A stretch of 64,000 nucleotides of DNA, taken from NCBI GenBank assembly GCA_950097015.1, contig CATNEN010000003.1, forward strand, positions 13,187,001 to 13,251,000, written 5' to 3'. Each line of letters opens with the position of its first letter. Position 1 is the first letter of the stretch. This document shows positions 16,301-27,900 of the stretch, in pieces. A program made the translations under genes and the position numbers. The notes under the pieces were generated by a model. The model was not told the origin of the DNA. It worked only from the letters and a program-made list of their open reading frames with translations, and did not search any database. This DNA comes from Macrostomum hystrix (lineage: Eukaryota; Platyhelminthes; Macrostomidae).

Positions 16301-19300
16301 GCCGTTTCCTAGGCAACATCTGGGCCCTGTTCGCCCTGGTGTTTCTGGCATCGTACACGGCTAATTTGGCAGCATTCATGATTGCCGAAGAGTCCTTCTA
16401 TGACCTGGCCGGAATTAATGACTGGCGTCTAAACGACCCTGGAAGTCACCGGCCTCCGTTCAGATTTGCCACTGTGCCTTCAGGAGCCACCGAGGAGAAT
16501 GTCAAGATGAATTTTCCGCACATGGCAAAGTACATGCAGAACTACAACAAGAGCAACGTTGACGAAGGAATTAAGGCTCTAAAGAACTAGTAAGTGGACG
16601 CTAGAACTCACTAGAAACTTTTCCCACATAAGTCGGGTGATTAAATTAGCTCGTTTTGACTCGAAACATTTCCATCTTTAAATTTCACCAATGGCTTCGT
16701 GACAATCATGCCTTTTTGAAGCAAATATTTCGATCTGCATCTCAGAACTAAAGCTGTACACCGAGACTAGCTTCTGTTAGACTGAAATGATCCAAGCTGA
16801 AATTCTATACTGCACTGCGATTCGCTTGAAAGTACTTTTGCCACTAAAGAAATCCCTTCATGCTCCAGCTGCAACATCTTCAAAGCAGAAATCAATGAAG
16901 AACTCCTGAAGTAACACTCTGTTATCTCAATTTAGGTATTGCATGATAAATTTACAAGTCAAAGTTTGCTTGTTAATCAAATGAAACATTAATCGCTCCA
17001 CAAAAAACTAACTTCAGCGAAATCGACGCCTTCATTTACGACGCTACCGTGCTGCAGTACCGGGTCGGTAAGGACAAAGACTGCAAGCTGCGTACAGTGG
17101 GCAACTGGTACTCAATGACAGGCTACGGTGTGGGCCTTCCAAAGGGCTCGAAATGGTTGGGAAAGATCAACCAGAGAATCTTGACCTATGGTAAAAATGG
17201 TAAGCGATCTTTGCCATCTTAGGAATGGAAGAATGTCATCATTTTCGTAAGTGCAACAGCACTTATTCGAGGGATAGTATCGCATTCCCAGTACGACAGC
17301 AGAGGTAGCAACTAGACCAGTTGACTGTTTACTAGATGACTTTTGTATAGCCGCGCAAACACTGTCAACAAAATGCAAACGGAAGAACGTTTGACATTAA
17401 TCCTCGACAAGCTAACTTTTATATCCAAACGTTAACGAGCAAACGTCGACAATCAAGATTCGACAAGAATAGAGATAATATTCAAACAATGTTTTTGGCT
17501 TCATTGCTAGAAAACACCTAAACATGAATGTTGAAAAAATCTAACTCCTAAGGACATTTAGTCTTCAATAATATATTAAGAACGTTCGCGAATAAGATCC
17601 ATCGATCAGATTGAGTCAACCAACAGGTCCAACTCAAACTTTTTTTAGACTGCGAGTGAATTCCCGAGTGAATTGCTCATCTGGTGTCTGACAATCCTCA
17701 AATGAATACCCGAATGTTTGTCTGCCCGATATTCGTATTTTTAGGACCGTTTAAAAGATTGGACCTTGAATAAATAATTCCTTGAGGTTAAGAACGCTAC
17801 AATGTCTCTGGAATAGCTAAATGCATGCTACCTGCACGAAAGTACTTTTATTCGAAATTATCAAACTTCCAGCTTAAATAAGTAATCGAATTTTTCCATC
17901 AAACGCGATAGTATAATGCAGCTCTTTCTGCAAGAGTGATGCCCTCAAGAATCGTACAGGCCCGCAGTGAAATTTCAATTTTCTCAGAATGCAAATAAAC
18001 TTAATTGCATGAAGACTGCAGCCTAAGGCCTTGCTTTTATGATTACAGTTTGCTGGCGAGTTCATTTCCTACCATTTAGAAGCAAATCGCATCTACTAGC
18101 TGCTGCGTCCTGGGATTGGACCGTTCGGGATAATTAATTCAGCTGATCAAGTAGATCCTCATAGTTCTGGATATTCCAAATAATTTTTGTGCAAGTGTAT
18201 GACTGGATGACGGGAGAAGGAATTGATTTCTTATGAACGCTCGAACAAATAAGAAAAACTTCAAGTTATCTTAAACTTTAAGATGGGAAAGCAGCAAGAC
18301 CGCATTAATCTTGGGCGGAGCCGCGGAGAAAATGCTTGGAGGACTGTCGTGAGTTAAAAAAATGATGGCCAACCTAAGGTACAGACCGAGTGTACGCTGC
18401 CTTACGACGAGAAAGTCGGAGCAGTGTGTGCTCATAGGTCAGCGGAATGAACAGAGTTGCCTCCTCGTTGGCTGCGAGTCGAATATCGCAAAATGGAAGC
18501 GTCTGTGTCCACAGACCTGCCAAATAACATTGCCAAAGGTTTAGCCATTGTCAAGGGTAAAGCTAACGACTGTAGAAAGATGGCATTAAAACCGAACTAT
18601 TTCGTCATTAAACAGTAGAGTGACCACGCTATTTTTTCGCCCTTGGGAAATACAACAGGGGGTACTCAAACACCCACTGCTAACTATACGATAGCTCCCA
18701 AACCGAATGACAAATTTTCGAGAAAGTCCATCGTATGGATCAAAATTATCTACTATGTACGCTGAACTAACTTCAAAGAGATATTCATCGATTCTTGTCC
18801 AAAATCCTCGGGACAAGGATGAATAACATTGCTCTTTATAATATTTTGGTAGATACAGAAAAAGAAAAATGGGTTGTCTAAATAGCATCACTCGACACAA
18901 TTCTGAACACCTGTAGGCCAGCTAGAGCGGTGGAGCAATTTCTGGTTCACCGGCGCCTGCCAGAAGGGTGGCAAGCTGCGCAACACCAACCAGACTCTCG
19001 GCGTCAAGAACTTTATCAGCGCCTTCATCCTGCTGATCGGCGGCATGCTGCTGTGCTGTGTGCTGCTGATACTGGAGCACTCATTCTACAGGTACATGCG
19101 GCCCAGGCTAAAAGAGTGGGACAAATACGGCTGCTGCGGCCTGGTATCAATTGTGAGTATTTCCATCAAGAATATGTATCCCTTAATGTGGAAAATTGTG
19201 TCTTGCTTCTCACACCAGAAACCGCTAATCAATTCTAACACGAGACGCAGCTGTCATGACACAAGAATAATATTGTTTAATAAATCACAGCTCTGTTTTC

Positions 19301-22134
19301 TACCACAGAAGAGCTGATATTAAAGGTTTCTGTCGGACAGGATCACGCCGTGTTTTCTTCTCGAACTAAGTAAATAAAACACGTTGCCTAAACATTCAAG
19401 CGAACATAATCTGCCTCATCTTTAATAATTAATTTAATACAAAGATGGCTCTGTCTATAAGAGCTGCCAAAAAGTCCCGCCAACATCTGCTGAAACATCA
19501 CGCAAATAGCCGACGATAAAAACGCTCTTCATGAAAAACTTGTGTTTTTTCAATAATACAAGTGTATTTATAAATGAGGATATAATTTTTATGTCAGTTT
19601 TACGTGTCAGTTAATTGTTGGATTGGATCTCAGCATTCACAGCACAAACTAAAACGCAAACATGTCACATTGCAGAGCATGGGCCAGCTGCTGTCATTTG
19701 AGCAGTCAGTGAACCAAACTGTTGACCTGATCAAGCATCACAAATGTCGCAATCCTATTTGCGAGACTCAACTCTGGAAGGTGCGTCACGAACTGGATAT
19801 GGCCAGAAGGAAGGTGCAAAAATTGGAGACCTTGTTAAAAAGCGGTTGCGTTGCCATTGACGACAGAGGAGACAGCGGCGGCGGTGGCAGCGGTGGCGGC
19901 GGCAGAGATTTAGGAGAAGGCGGAGGATATCTTCCGATCACCAACTGGTGAGTGTAATTCTAGCCATCCGTGTACTACACGGGCGTAGCCAGGGGGTGGG
20001 CAAGGGGGGCCGCGGCCCCCCTAACCCCTAATCTGCTGACAAATCCATGTGGCGCCCCGTGGTAGTGCCGCCCCGTGGTAGTGGGGCCAAGTGGTAGTGG
20101 GGCCAAGTGGTAGTGGGGCCACGTGGTAGTGGGGCCACGTGGTAGTGGTGCCAAGTGGTAGTGGGGCCCCGTGGTAGTGGGGCCAAGTGGTAGTGGGGCC
20201 ACGTGGTAGTGGGGCCAAGTGGTAGTGGGGCCAAGTGGTAGTGGGGCCAAGTGGTAGTGGGGCCACGTGGTAGTGGCACCCCGTGGTAGTAAGGCCACGT
20301 GGTAGTGGGTCCAAGTGGTAGTGGGGCCAAGTGGTAGTGGGGCCACGTGGTAGTGGGGCCACGTGGTAGTGGGGCCCCGTGGTAGTGGGGCCAAGTGGTA
20401 GTGGGGCCACGTGGTAGTGGCACCCAGTGGTAGTGGGGCCACGTGGTAGTGGGGCCACGTGGTAGTGGGGCCCCGTGGTAGTGGGGCCAAGTGGTAGTGG
20501 GGCCACGTGGTAGTGGCACCCAGTGGTAGTGGGGCCACGTGGTAGTGGGGCCACGCGGTAGTGGGGCCCCGTGGTAGTGGGGCCACGTGGTAGTGGGGCC
20601 ACGTGGTAGTGGGGCCCGTGGTAGTGGGGCCACGTGGTAGTGGGGCCACGTGGTAGTGGCACCCAGTGGTAGTGGGGCCACGTGGTAGTGGGGCCACGTG
20701 GTAGTGGGGCCCCGTGATAGTGGGGCCACGTGGTAGTGGGGCCACGTGGTAGTGGGGCCACGTGGTAGTGGCACCCAGTGGTAGTGGGGCCACGTGGTAG
20801 TGGGGCCACGTGGTAGTGGCGCCTCTGGTGGTGGCGCGCCCAAGAGGCGTGCCTCACCTCCTAGAAAAAAATCCTGGCTACACCTTGGTATACTAGCATT
20901 GCTTGTGCATCCCAAAAAGGATAAGAAAGCCTAGAATACACATTCACATAAAAGTTCTGAGTACATAGTATAGGCTACTGAGTGAAAATGCTGCGTTTAA
21001 AAAATTAATGAGCAACAAAGTAACTTTGAGTTCAATAGAGGCAATTAGATTAGGTTTGTGACTCCCATAAATTATTAATTGCCACTATATAATGACCTCA
21101 AATGATCCAAGCAGGGCATGTTAACAAACTGTTTTGATAGGGGCGTCATTTCTTCTTTTTTAAAAGCCGTTAGAGCAGTGAGCTGCGTCACATGAATCAG
21201 GCGGAAATAAAAGCAAAACAGAACGTGCGAGAATGGGCCAAAGGTAAGTAAGAAATGAGCACAGGTTGAGCACCGTGGAATAGAAGAGACAGTAAAAAAC
21301 TGCTCATGACAATAATTCTTGGCGAAGTCACGCACAATAGAGAAACTGCTAAGCAAAACGTAATAAAAACCAATATTTGTTTTTGCTGGCCTAAAGACAC
21401 AATTCCTCGTATCCAGTAAAAATCGCTGTGTCAAGTTAACGTCTTTCCTAAAATTAACGATAGCAACGTAAAAAAACAGTAGAAATAACAGGCTATTTTC
21501 TACGGGCTACGGGCGTACTTCAAATACCCACAGCCTACATCACGATAGTTCCCAAACCGAATGACCGATTTTCGTGAAAGTCCACCATATGGAGCAACAT
21601 TTTCCACCCTTTACGCTGAACTAACTTTCAAAGCCGTCCGAGTTAGCATCCTCGCAGGAACAATATTTCATAATACACCTCTTCGACGCTTAAACTTTCA
21701 GCTCACAAGATGCCATTGCTAGCCGCTTACTGAGCCAGCAGTCGCAGCATCAGGCATCGAACAACTGCTACGCAGCTCGACAGCAAGCCAACAATCAGGC
21801 ATCCGAGAGCTCGCATCTGCTGCACCAAGAGCCAGAATTCAACGACGACAGCTTGCCAACGTCAATAGCGTTGCCGCACAGACCTCTACCGCCGCCAGAC
21901 ATTGGGCAGCTGCAGGCGTCCCCGAGGCTGCTGCATCGGCGGCATCAGTCCCGATTGACTTCGCACCTGACGCGGCAGCATCAGCAGCAGCAGCAGCAGC
22001 AGCAGCCGCCGCAGGAAATTCTTTATCGTCATCCTAGCATTAGAAACAATGATGAAACTAGAATAGCACTAGCCGCTGGCCACGATTCACTGCAAAAGCA
22101 AGAACTGCTGGTGGAAAAGGAGTCAGTTCTGTGA
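10400..22134 (+). CDS. GRIN2: NMDA-type ionotropic glutamate receptor subunit, GluN2 class (12 exons, 1197 aa)
   Basis: Exons: 10400-10873, 11695-12053, 12141-12313, 13373-13577, 14072-14636, 15215-15401, 15480-15605, 16208-16589, 17018-17199, 18917-19152, 19676-19947, 21702-22134. All introns are GT-AG and the joined frame is open. Order of parts: leucine-rich signal peptide (residues 1-25), amino-terminal domain (to ~440), S1 ligand lobe (~490-650), M1 (~661-680), pore loop M2 (~703-716), M3 with the gating motif SYTANLAAF (745-753), S2 lobe ending near 900, M4 (~917-937), then a ~260-residue cytoplasmic tail with a Gly-rich stretch and a poly-Gln run. PFVRYWPPEPD, NPRG and LEHSFYRY place it nearest GluN2; GluN3 was considered because of the pore-loop residues. 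Known role of the family: glutamate-binding partner of GluN1 in Ca2+-permeable synaptic channels. Here Gly-Ala (715-716) replaces the usual Asn-Asn of the pore. Ligand residues R622, T791 and D832 are kept, but A615, K617 and A790 differ from the vertebrate Ser, Thr and Ser. The C-terminus ESVL fits a class I PDZ ligand. The first ATG is chosen for its signal peptide. Confidence 0.9.
11004..11640 (+). repeat. Tandem array, 16 bp unit, in GluN2 intron 1
   Basis: About 40 copies of catagaaccagtcacc with rare single-base variants (atcc, accgg). It fills most of the 821-base intron; the last copies before the acceptor are degenerate. Confidence 0.95.
12362..12440 (+). mobile_element. S-A SINE fragment (interrupted by S-C)
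   Basis: It matches the S-A middle (gacgatgaaaaagtaagggcagatgtacacacctgtg, in part) and then aattagcggaataggcag, with an internal deletion. It is cut by the S-C insertion at 12455 and lies in GluN2 intron 3. Confidence 0.7.
12455..13053 (+). mobile_element. S-C SINE, complete, with 15 bp target duplication
   Basis: A tRNA-like head has an A-box-like gtgggtcagcggctaacg and a B-box-like agttcgattcacc. A GC-rich body follows, then an A/T/GATA-rich tail (atagatagaataaatag). It is flanked by the perfect 15 bp repeat gtcgccaaatgatag (12440-12454 and 13054-13068). It is longer (~600 bp) than most SINEs. Confidence 0.85.
13058..13300 (+). repeat. Dispersed repeat D, copy 1
   Basis: It shares gatagctcccaaaccgaatg, tttcgtga(a/g)a/ggtccaccat and ctttacg-tgaactaact with two other copies in this window. 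No coding capacity or clear termini. It lies in GluN2 intron 3. Confidence 0.7.
13622..13970 (+). mobile_element. S-A SINE in GluN2 intron 4
   Basis: Near full length. The head includes gtttgcctctcgcaccaagg and the B-box-like gagctcgattcc; the body is ggggcgcagccgcagagaag onward; the tail is attattatta. Possible target repeats are ctaaggacat (before) and ttaaggatacat (after). Confidence 0.85.
14684..15145 (+). repeat. Tandem array, 30 bp unit, in GluN2 intron 5
   Basis: About 15 copies of tcatgggtaacatatggcgt followed by gtctaacagg. Because 30 is a multiple of 3 the array is open in one frame, but it lies between two exons that splice in phase 0 and is not protein coding. Confidence 0.95.
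15650..15950 (-). mobile_element. S-A SINE in GluN2 intron 7
   Basis: Reverse-orientation copy with tail at the low-coordinate end (aaataatacaaataaaaataata) and body up to tgtggcctcgccgcgg. The tRNA-like head is missing (5' truncated). Confidence 0.85.
18294..18560 (+). mobile_element. S-A SINE, diverged fragment, in GluN2 intron 9
   Basis: It matches gggcggagccgcggagaa, gatggccaacctaaggtaca, gcagtgtgtgctcataggtcagcgg (in part) and tgcctcctcgttggctgcga. More diverged than the other copies, so older. Confidence 0.65.
18600..18890 (+). repeat. Dispersed repeat D, copy 2
   Basis: It shares gatagctcccaaaccgaatg and tacgctgaactaactt with copies 1 and 3, and ttttggtagatacagaaaaa with copy 1. It directly follows an S-A fragment, as copy 1 does. 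Confidence 0.65.
19978..20887 (+). mobile_element. hAT-like MITE (family 1) filled by a 16 bp minisatellite
   Basis: Ends cacgggcgtagccagg and cctggctacaccttg form imperfect terminal inverted repeats. They are flanked by 8 bp near-identical target repeats gtgtacta (19970-19977) and gtatacta (20888-20895), as expected for hAT insertions. A GC palindrome (gggccgcggcccc) sits near the left end. The inside is ~50 copies of gtggtagtggggccac. No transposase. It lies in the last GluN2 intron. Confidence 0.75.
21500..21690 (+). repeat. Dispersed repeat D, copy 3
   Basis: The best-preserved copy: acgatagttcccaaaccgaa, gattttcgtgaaagtccacc and ctttacgctgaactaacttt. It ends just before the last GluN2 exon. 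Confidence 0.7.
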
Positions 22135-22255
22135 ACCCATCAGCGACTCCCCATTCTGCGAGTTGACACTTGTGCTCATAAGAATTCTCAAGACACCGAG
22201 CCCTTCCATTTAACAATGATTGACATGTTTTCCAATACAATTAATTATACATGAA

Positions 22256-22261
22256 AATAAA
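22256..22261 (+). promoter_or_regulatory. Poly(A) signal candidate of the GluN2 gene
   Basis: AATAAA lies 122 bases after the receptor stop codon on the same strand. Position and exact match suggest the cleavage signal; no transcript evidence is available. Confidence 0.5.
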
Positions 22262-22850
22262 GATAGTACACAATGCCACAATCAAAGTTTCATTTAAAAC
22301 GATGATGAAAACAGTTCAGTTTAGATTCTCATATTTCCAATGCTCGTACTTTAAAGGACTAAAGTTGAAATTGATCGTAAAACAGCTTTTAAAATATTTA
22401 ATAATATTTACAAGTATGCGAAAATTGTTGCAAAATATGCATCTGTATATTTTAGCGCAATTTTAACCTATTTTTACCTTTAGCGCAATTTGACACAAAA
22501 GACACAATAAAATATAACAAAATCGAATGAAATTTTCCGGAACGGTTTCTTTTGACATTCCTTTTAATGAAATAATAAATTTCGACAATCGTGTATGCAC
22601 AAGAAAGACAAAAATTGTTGTGACGCGACTTCAAAATTTGAAAATATTAAAGTGCTTGGTCGATTTAAAGAGATCTGAAAACTTGAGGTGTAGCAATATA
22701 CTACTGACTACAGATCGGAATAATGAGTAGTAAGTTGTTACAAAGTGTCTTGTTTTTGAGTCAATCGCAAAAAATAAAAAAATTAAATACATCAGAGAAG
22801 AAGAAGAGGTAAAAGTGTTAAAATCAATGCTAGTGTTGGCCTACTGAATA
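22262..22850. other. AT-rich intergenic DNA
   Basis: No supported gene between the receptor 3' end and the next array. Several short ORFs here are AT-rich and resemble nothing known. Confidence 0.5.
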
Positions 22851-22854
22851 GGCC

Positions 22855-24870
22855 TTAAAACATAATCAGCCCAAAAAATGCCTTGAGGAATCGGCTCAAA
22901 AATAGTGTCACCTTGAGGAATCGGCTCAAAATAGTGTCACCTTGAGGAATCGGCTCAAAATAGTGTCACCTTGAGGAATCGGCTCAAAATAGTGTCACCT
23001 TGAGGAATCGACTCAAAATAGTGTCACCTTGAGGAATCGGCTCAAAATAGTGTCACCTTGAGGAATCGGCTCAAAATAGTGTCACCTTGAGGAATCGACT
23101 CAAAATAGTGTCACCTTGAGGAATCGGCTCAAAAATAGTGTCACCTTGAGGAATCGGCTCAAAATAGTGTCACCTTGAAGAATCGGCTCAAAAATAGTGT
23201 CACCTTGAGGAATCGGCTCAAAAATAGTGTCACCTTGAGGAATCGGCTCAAAATAGTGTCACCTTGAGGAATCGGCTCAAAATAGTGTCACTTTGAGGAA
23301 TCGGCTCAAAAAAGTGTCACCTTGAGGAATCGACTCAAAATAGTGTCACCTTGAGGAATCGACTCAAAATAGTGTCACCTTGAGGAATCGACTCAAAATA
23401 GTGTCACCGTGAGGAATCGACTCAAAATAGTGTCACCTTGAGGAATCGACTCAAAATAGTGTCACCTTAAGGAATCGGCTCAAAATAGTGTCACCTTGAG
23501 GAATCGACTCAAAATAGTGTCACCGTGAGGAATCGACTCAAAATAGTGTCACCTTAAGGAATCGGCTCAAAATAGTGTCACCTTGAGGAATCGGCTCAAA
23601 ATAGTGTCACCTTGAGGAATCGACTCAAAATAGTGTCACCTTGAGGAATCGACTCAAAATAGTGTCACCTTGAGGAATCGGCTCAAAATAGTGTCACCTT
23701 AAGGAATCGGCTCAAAATAGTGTCACCTTGAGGAATCGGCTCAAAATAGTGTCACCTTGAGGAATCGACTCAAAATAGTGTCACCTTGAGGAATCGGCTC
23801 AAAATAGTGTCACCTTGAGGAATCGACTCAAAATAGTGTCACCTTAAGGAATCGGCTCAAAATAGTGTCACCTTGAGGAATCGACTCAAAATAGTGTCAC
23901 CGTGAGGAATCGACTCAAAATAGTGTCACCTTGAGGAATCGACTCAAAATAGTGTCACCTTAAGGAATCGGCTCAAAATAGTGTCACCTTGAGGAATCGG
24001 CTCAAAATAGTGTCACCTTGAGGAATCGACTCAAAATAGTGTCACCTTGAGGAATCGGCTCAAAATAGTGTCACCTTGAGGAATCGAATCAAAATAGTGT
24101 CACCTTGAGGAATCGACTCAAAATAGTGTCACCTTGAGGAATCGGCTCAAAATAGTGTCACCTTGAGGAATCGACTCAAAAATAGTGTCACCTTGAGGAA
24201 TCGGCTCAAAATAGTGTCACCTTGAGGAATCGGCTCAAAATAGTGTCACCTTGAGGAATCGACTCAAAATAGTGTCACCTTGAGGAATCGACTCAAAATA
24301 GTGTCACCTTGAGGAATCGACTCAAAATAGTGTCACCTTGAGGAATCGGCTCAAAATAGTGTCACCTTGAGGAATCGGCTAAAAAATAGTGTCACCTTGA
24401 GGAATCGACTCAAAAAAGTGTCACCTTGAGGAATCGGCTAAAAAATAGTGTCACCTTGAGGAATCGGCTCAAAATAGTGTCACCTTGAGGAATCGACTCA
24501 AAATAGTGTCACCTTGAGGAATCGACTCAAAATAGTGTCACCTTGAGGAATCGGCTCAAAAATAGTGTCACCTTGAGGAATCGACTCAAAATAGTGTCAC
24601 CTTGAGGAATCGACTCAAAATAGTGTCACCTTGAGGAATCGACTCAAAATAGTGTCACCTTGAGGAATCGGCTCAAAAATAGTGTCACCTTGAGGAATCG
24701 GCTCAAAATAGTGTCACCTTGAGGAATCGGCTCAAAAATAGTGTCACCTTGAGGAATCGGCTAAAAAATAGTGTCACCTTGCGGAATCGGCTCAAAAATA
24801 GTGTCACCTTGAGGAATCGACTCAAAATAGTGTCACCTTGAGGAATCGACTCAAAAATAGTAAGGGATTG
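22855..24870 (+). repeat. Tandem array, 29-30 bp unit, between convergent genes
   Basis: Nearly 70 copies of the unit ttgaggaatcggctcaaaat followed by agtgtcacc. Alternating cggctc and cgactc variants and an occasional extra A are scattered through it. It separates the 3' ends of the GluN2 and metallopeptidase genes. Confidence 0.97.
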
Positions 24871-24961
24871 AAGAATCTGCCGAATAATGAAAATTGGAAT
24901 CAAGAATCAGCCCTGTTTAAATAGGACAAACGTACAAAGTCTAGGAACCAAGGCTAGTCAA

Positions 24962-27900
24962 TTATTCAAATTGAATTCCTAATTGCTGGATCAAACTGTA
25001 CAAGTAATGTAAAAGTAGCACAGCATTCAATAACATCGGCACGACGACAGGACGATCGGCACCTTGCGTTACAAACCGCCGGCACGGTGGCTCTCGATCA
25101 AATCCCGCGGGAAGTTTCGGAGGCGGCAGCGGAGGCGACAAGGCGTGTTTGAAACAGTCGGGATAGTCAGGACACAGCTGCGAGCACGGAGGACACGACA
25201 AGCTGCCATAGTGCAAACTGAAATTGCCGAGTAGAGAGAACTGTACTCGGCCACCGTTGACGGGACAGGAGAATTCCCTACCGGCTGACAGTGTAACAAT
25301 GGGCACACCGGTTGCTGGGGCACAGCGAATCGCATAGCAACCGCTGCCATAAGTGGCTGCAGCGTGTCTTCTACCGCAGAATTGCAAGTGAAACGGTTCA
25401 GGCTGTTCCAGACACCTTGACTGGCGCCCAAATAGTTCCAGGCTAGGATTGGCAGTCTCGGCTGCTTGATTCTCTTCTAGAAGACAATTGGAATTTCTCG
25501 GCCAATTATTGGCTGAGGTGACAGGTGCGTCGGATAGACTAGCGTAGATCTGAGGATATGGGCAATAGTCGGCGAAGCGACTTGTGCCACCGTAGCGACT
25601 GAGCATGGTCGAACTTGATGGAGTCAGCTTTTTTAATCTTTGATAATTAGGGTCGGCTTGTTGCACCTGAACAACCTGGTCTACAAAGTACTGATAGTGA
25701 GGCGGCAGGTCGGTTGGAAACTGGTCCAAGTTGCAGTATCGCTTCGATTGGCGATCGTCTGAGCAACCAGTGAGCAGCATTTGGCCACCGTTCGGTCCGG
25801 AGTGCCTCGGCGAGAGATTGCAATAGGGTGACATAGGCGCTGAGCTGTCGGCAATTAAACGGCGACGCATCCAATCGTAGCAGCTCGAGAATGCGAACTC
25901 GCAGCCGAGATTGCGGCCCCAGGTGATTGGCTGGGCCATAGAGTAATTGGCCGAGTACCTGACAGTCAGGGAAGAGATTTCAGGTGAATTCAGTAGCGGC
26001 TTTCTAAGAAACTAAATGAAGTAAACCTAGCCCATGACTGATTTGAAGTTTTTTAAGACGAATTTGAAGCTTGTCTATGACCGATTTGAAGCTTGTCTAT
26101 GACCGATTTGGAACTTGTACATGACCGATTTGAAGCTTTCTTACGACCGATCTAAAGCTTTTATATGAATGATTCAAAGCTTGACTATGACTTATTTAAA
26201 GATTTTCTATGACCGATTTGCAAGCTTGACTATGACCGAATTACAAGCTTGTCAATGACCGATTTACAAGCTAGCCAATGACCGATTTACAAGCTAGCCA
26301 ATGACCAATTTACAAGCTTGCCAATGACCAATTTACAAGCTAGTCAATGCCCAATTTACAAGCTTGTCAATGACCGATTTACAAGCTAGCCAATGACCGA
26401 CTTACAAGCTTGTCAATGACCGATTTACAAGCTAGCCAATGACCAATTTACAAGCTTGTCAATGACCGATTTACAAGCTAGCCAATGACCGATTTACAAG
26501 CTAGCCAATGACCAATTTACAAGCTTGCCAATGACCAATTTACAAGCTAGTCAATGCCCAATTTACAAGCTTGTCAATGACCGATTTACAAGCTAGCCAA
26601 TGACCGATTTACAAGCTTGTCAATGACCGATTTACAAGCTAGCCAATGACCAATTTACAAGCTTGTCAATGAACGATTTACAAGCTAGCCAATGACCGAT
26701 TTACAAGCTTGTCAATGACCGATTTACAAGCTAGCCAATGACCGATTTACAAGCTAGCCAATGACCAATTTACAAGCTTGTCAATGACCGATTTACAAGC
26801 TAGCCAATGACCAATTTACAAGCTAGCCAATGACCAATTTACAAGCCAGTCAATGACCAATTTACAAGCTTGACTATGACCGATTTACAAGCTTGCTAAT
26901 GACCGATTTACAAGCTTGTCAATGACCGATTTACAAGCTAGCCAATGACCAATTTACAAGCTAGCCAATGACCAATTTACAAGCCAGCCAATGACCAATT
27001 TACAAGCTTGACTATGACCGATTTACAAGCTTGCTAATGACCGATTTACAAGCTTGTCTATGACTAAAAAGAAGCAAAGTGAAATAGTAGCATTCCTCCC
27101 TACCAGCCGGTGTCCTCGAGAAAGGCCAGAGTGAACTCGGACACAATGGCTGAGCCGGTGTAAGCTGCGGTCATGAGTTCAGTCTCCAGCAGTCGTTTCT
27201 CCCAGTGAGTTAAAGCCGAGCCAATTTCGCCCTGATTCTCTAAAGGCAAGCCGGGCAGGCTGGAGCAGTTGAAATGAGTTCGAATCCTAGACACTAAACG
27301 CGGCGTGACCACATAGTGACGGGTGAGGTTGAACGAGCCGTGGGCTGAGCTCCACGGCTCCGATCTCTGCGGAAGAATTCAGAAGAGGAACTCATGATCA
27401 CAGAACCGTGCTCACTTAATGACAGGTAAAATAGTAGATGAAGACAGACCTGTAAAACAGTATCGCTGCTCCATTGCATAAGGCTGCCGCGAGTGCCTTG
27501 AATGACTCCCATTGTTGGCAGGTTAGTGATTGGATTGCGCGGAGTTCTTGGAGCCCAGCTGTCTGTTCGCATGAAGGAGAATAGGGTGGCTGTCAGGCCT
27601 AGGGCGTGCAACAGCTCGTGCCGGGCTGTGTACTGGGCCTCGGCCTGAAAAGATCAGGGGAGCTAGGAGCGGATGACACCTGAAGCCTCAGGGGAGCTAG
27701 GAGCGGATGACACCTGAAGCCTCAGGGGAGCTAGGAGCGGATGACACCTGAAGCCTCAGGGGAGCTAGGAGCGGATGACACCTGAAGCCTCAGGGGAGCT
27801 AGGAGCGGATGACACCTGAAGCCTCAGGGAAGCTAAGAGCGGATGACTCATGAAGCATCAGGGGAGCTAGGTGCGGATGACTCCTGAAGCCTCAGGGGGG

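Noticed and set aside
16206..16590. Assigning the receptor to GluN3 because of its pore loop
   Set aside because: The NPRG motif, FMI after the gating motif, SVPYQRTGISILV and ESVL fit GluN2 better; only the N-site looks GluN3-like.
19975..20915. Three overlapping minus-strand ORFs of 272-295 residues (PLPRGPTTTW repeats)
   Set aside because: A 16 bp unit stays open in all three frames; they are within a hAT-like element and in an intron.
22855..24870. CRISPR array
   Set aside because: Regular ~29 bp repeats, but with no unique spacers between them, and the genome is eukaryotic.
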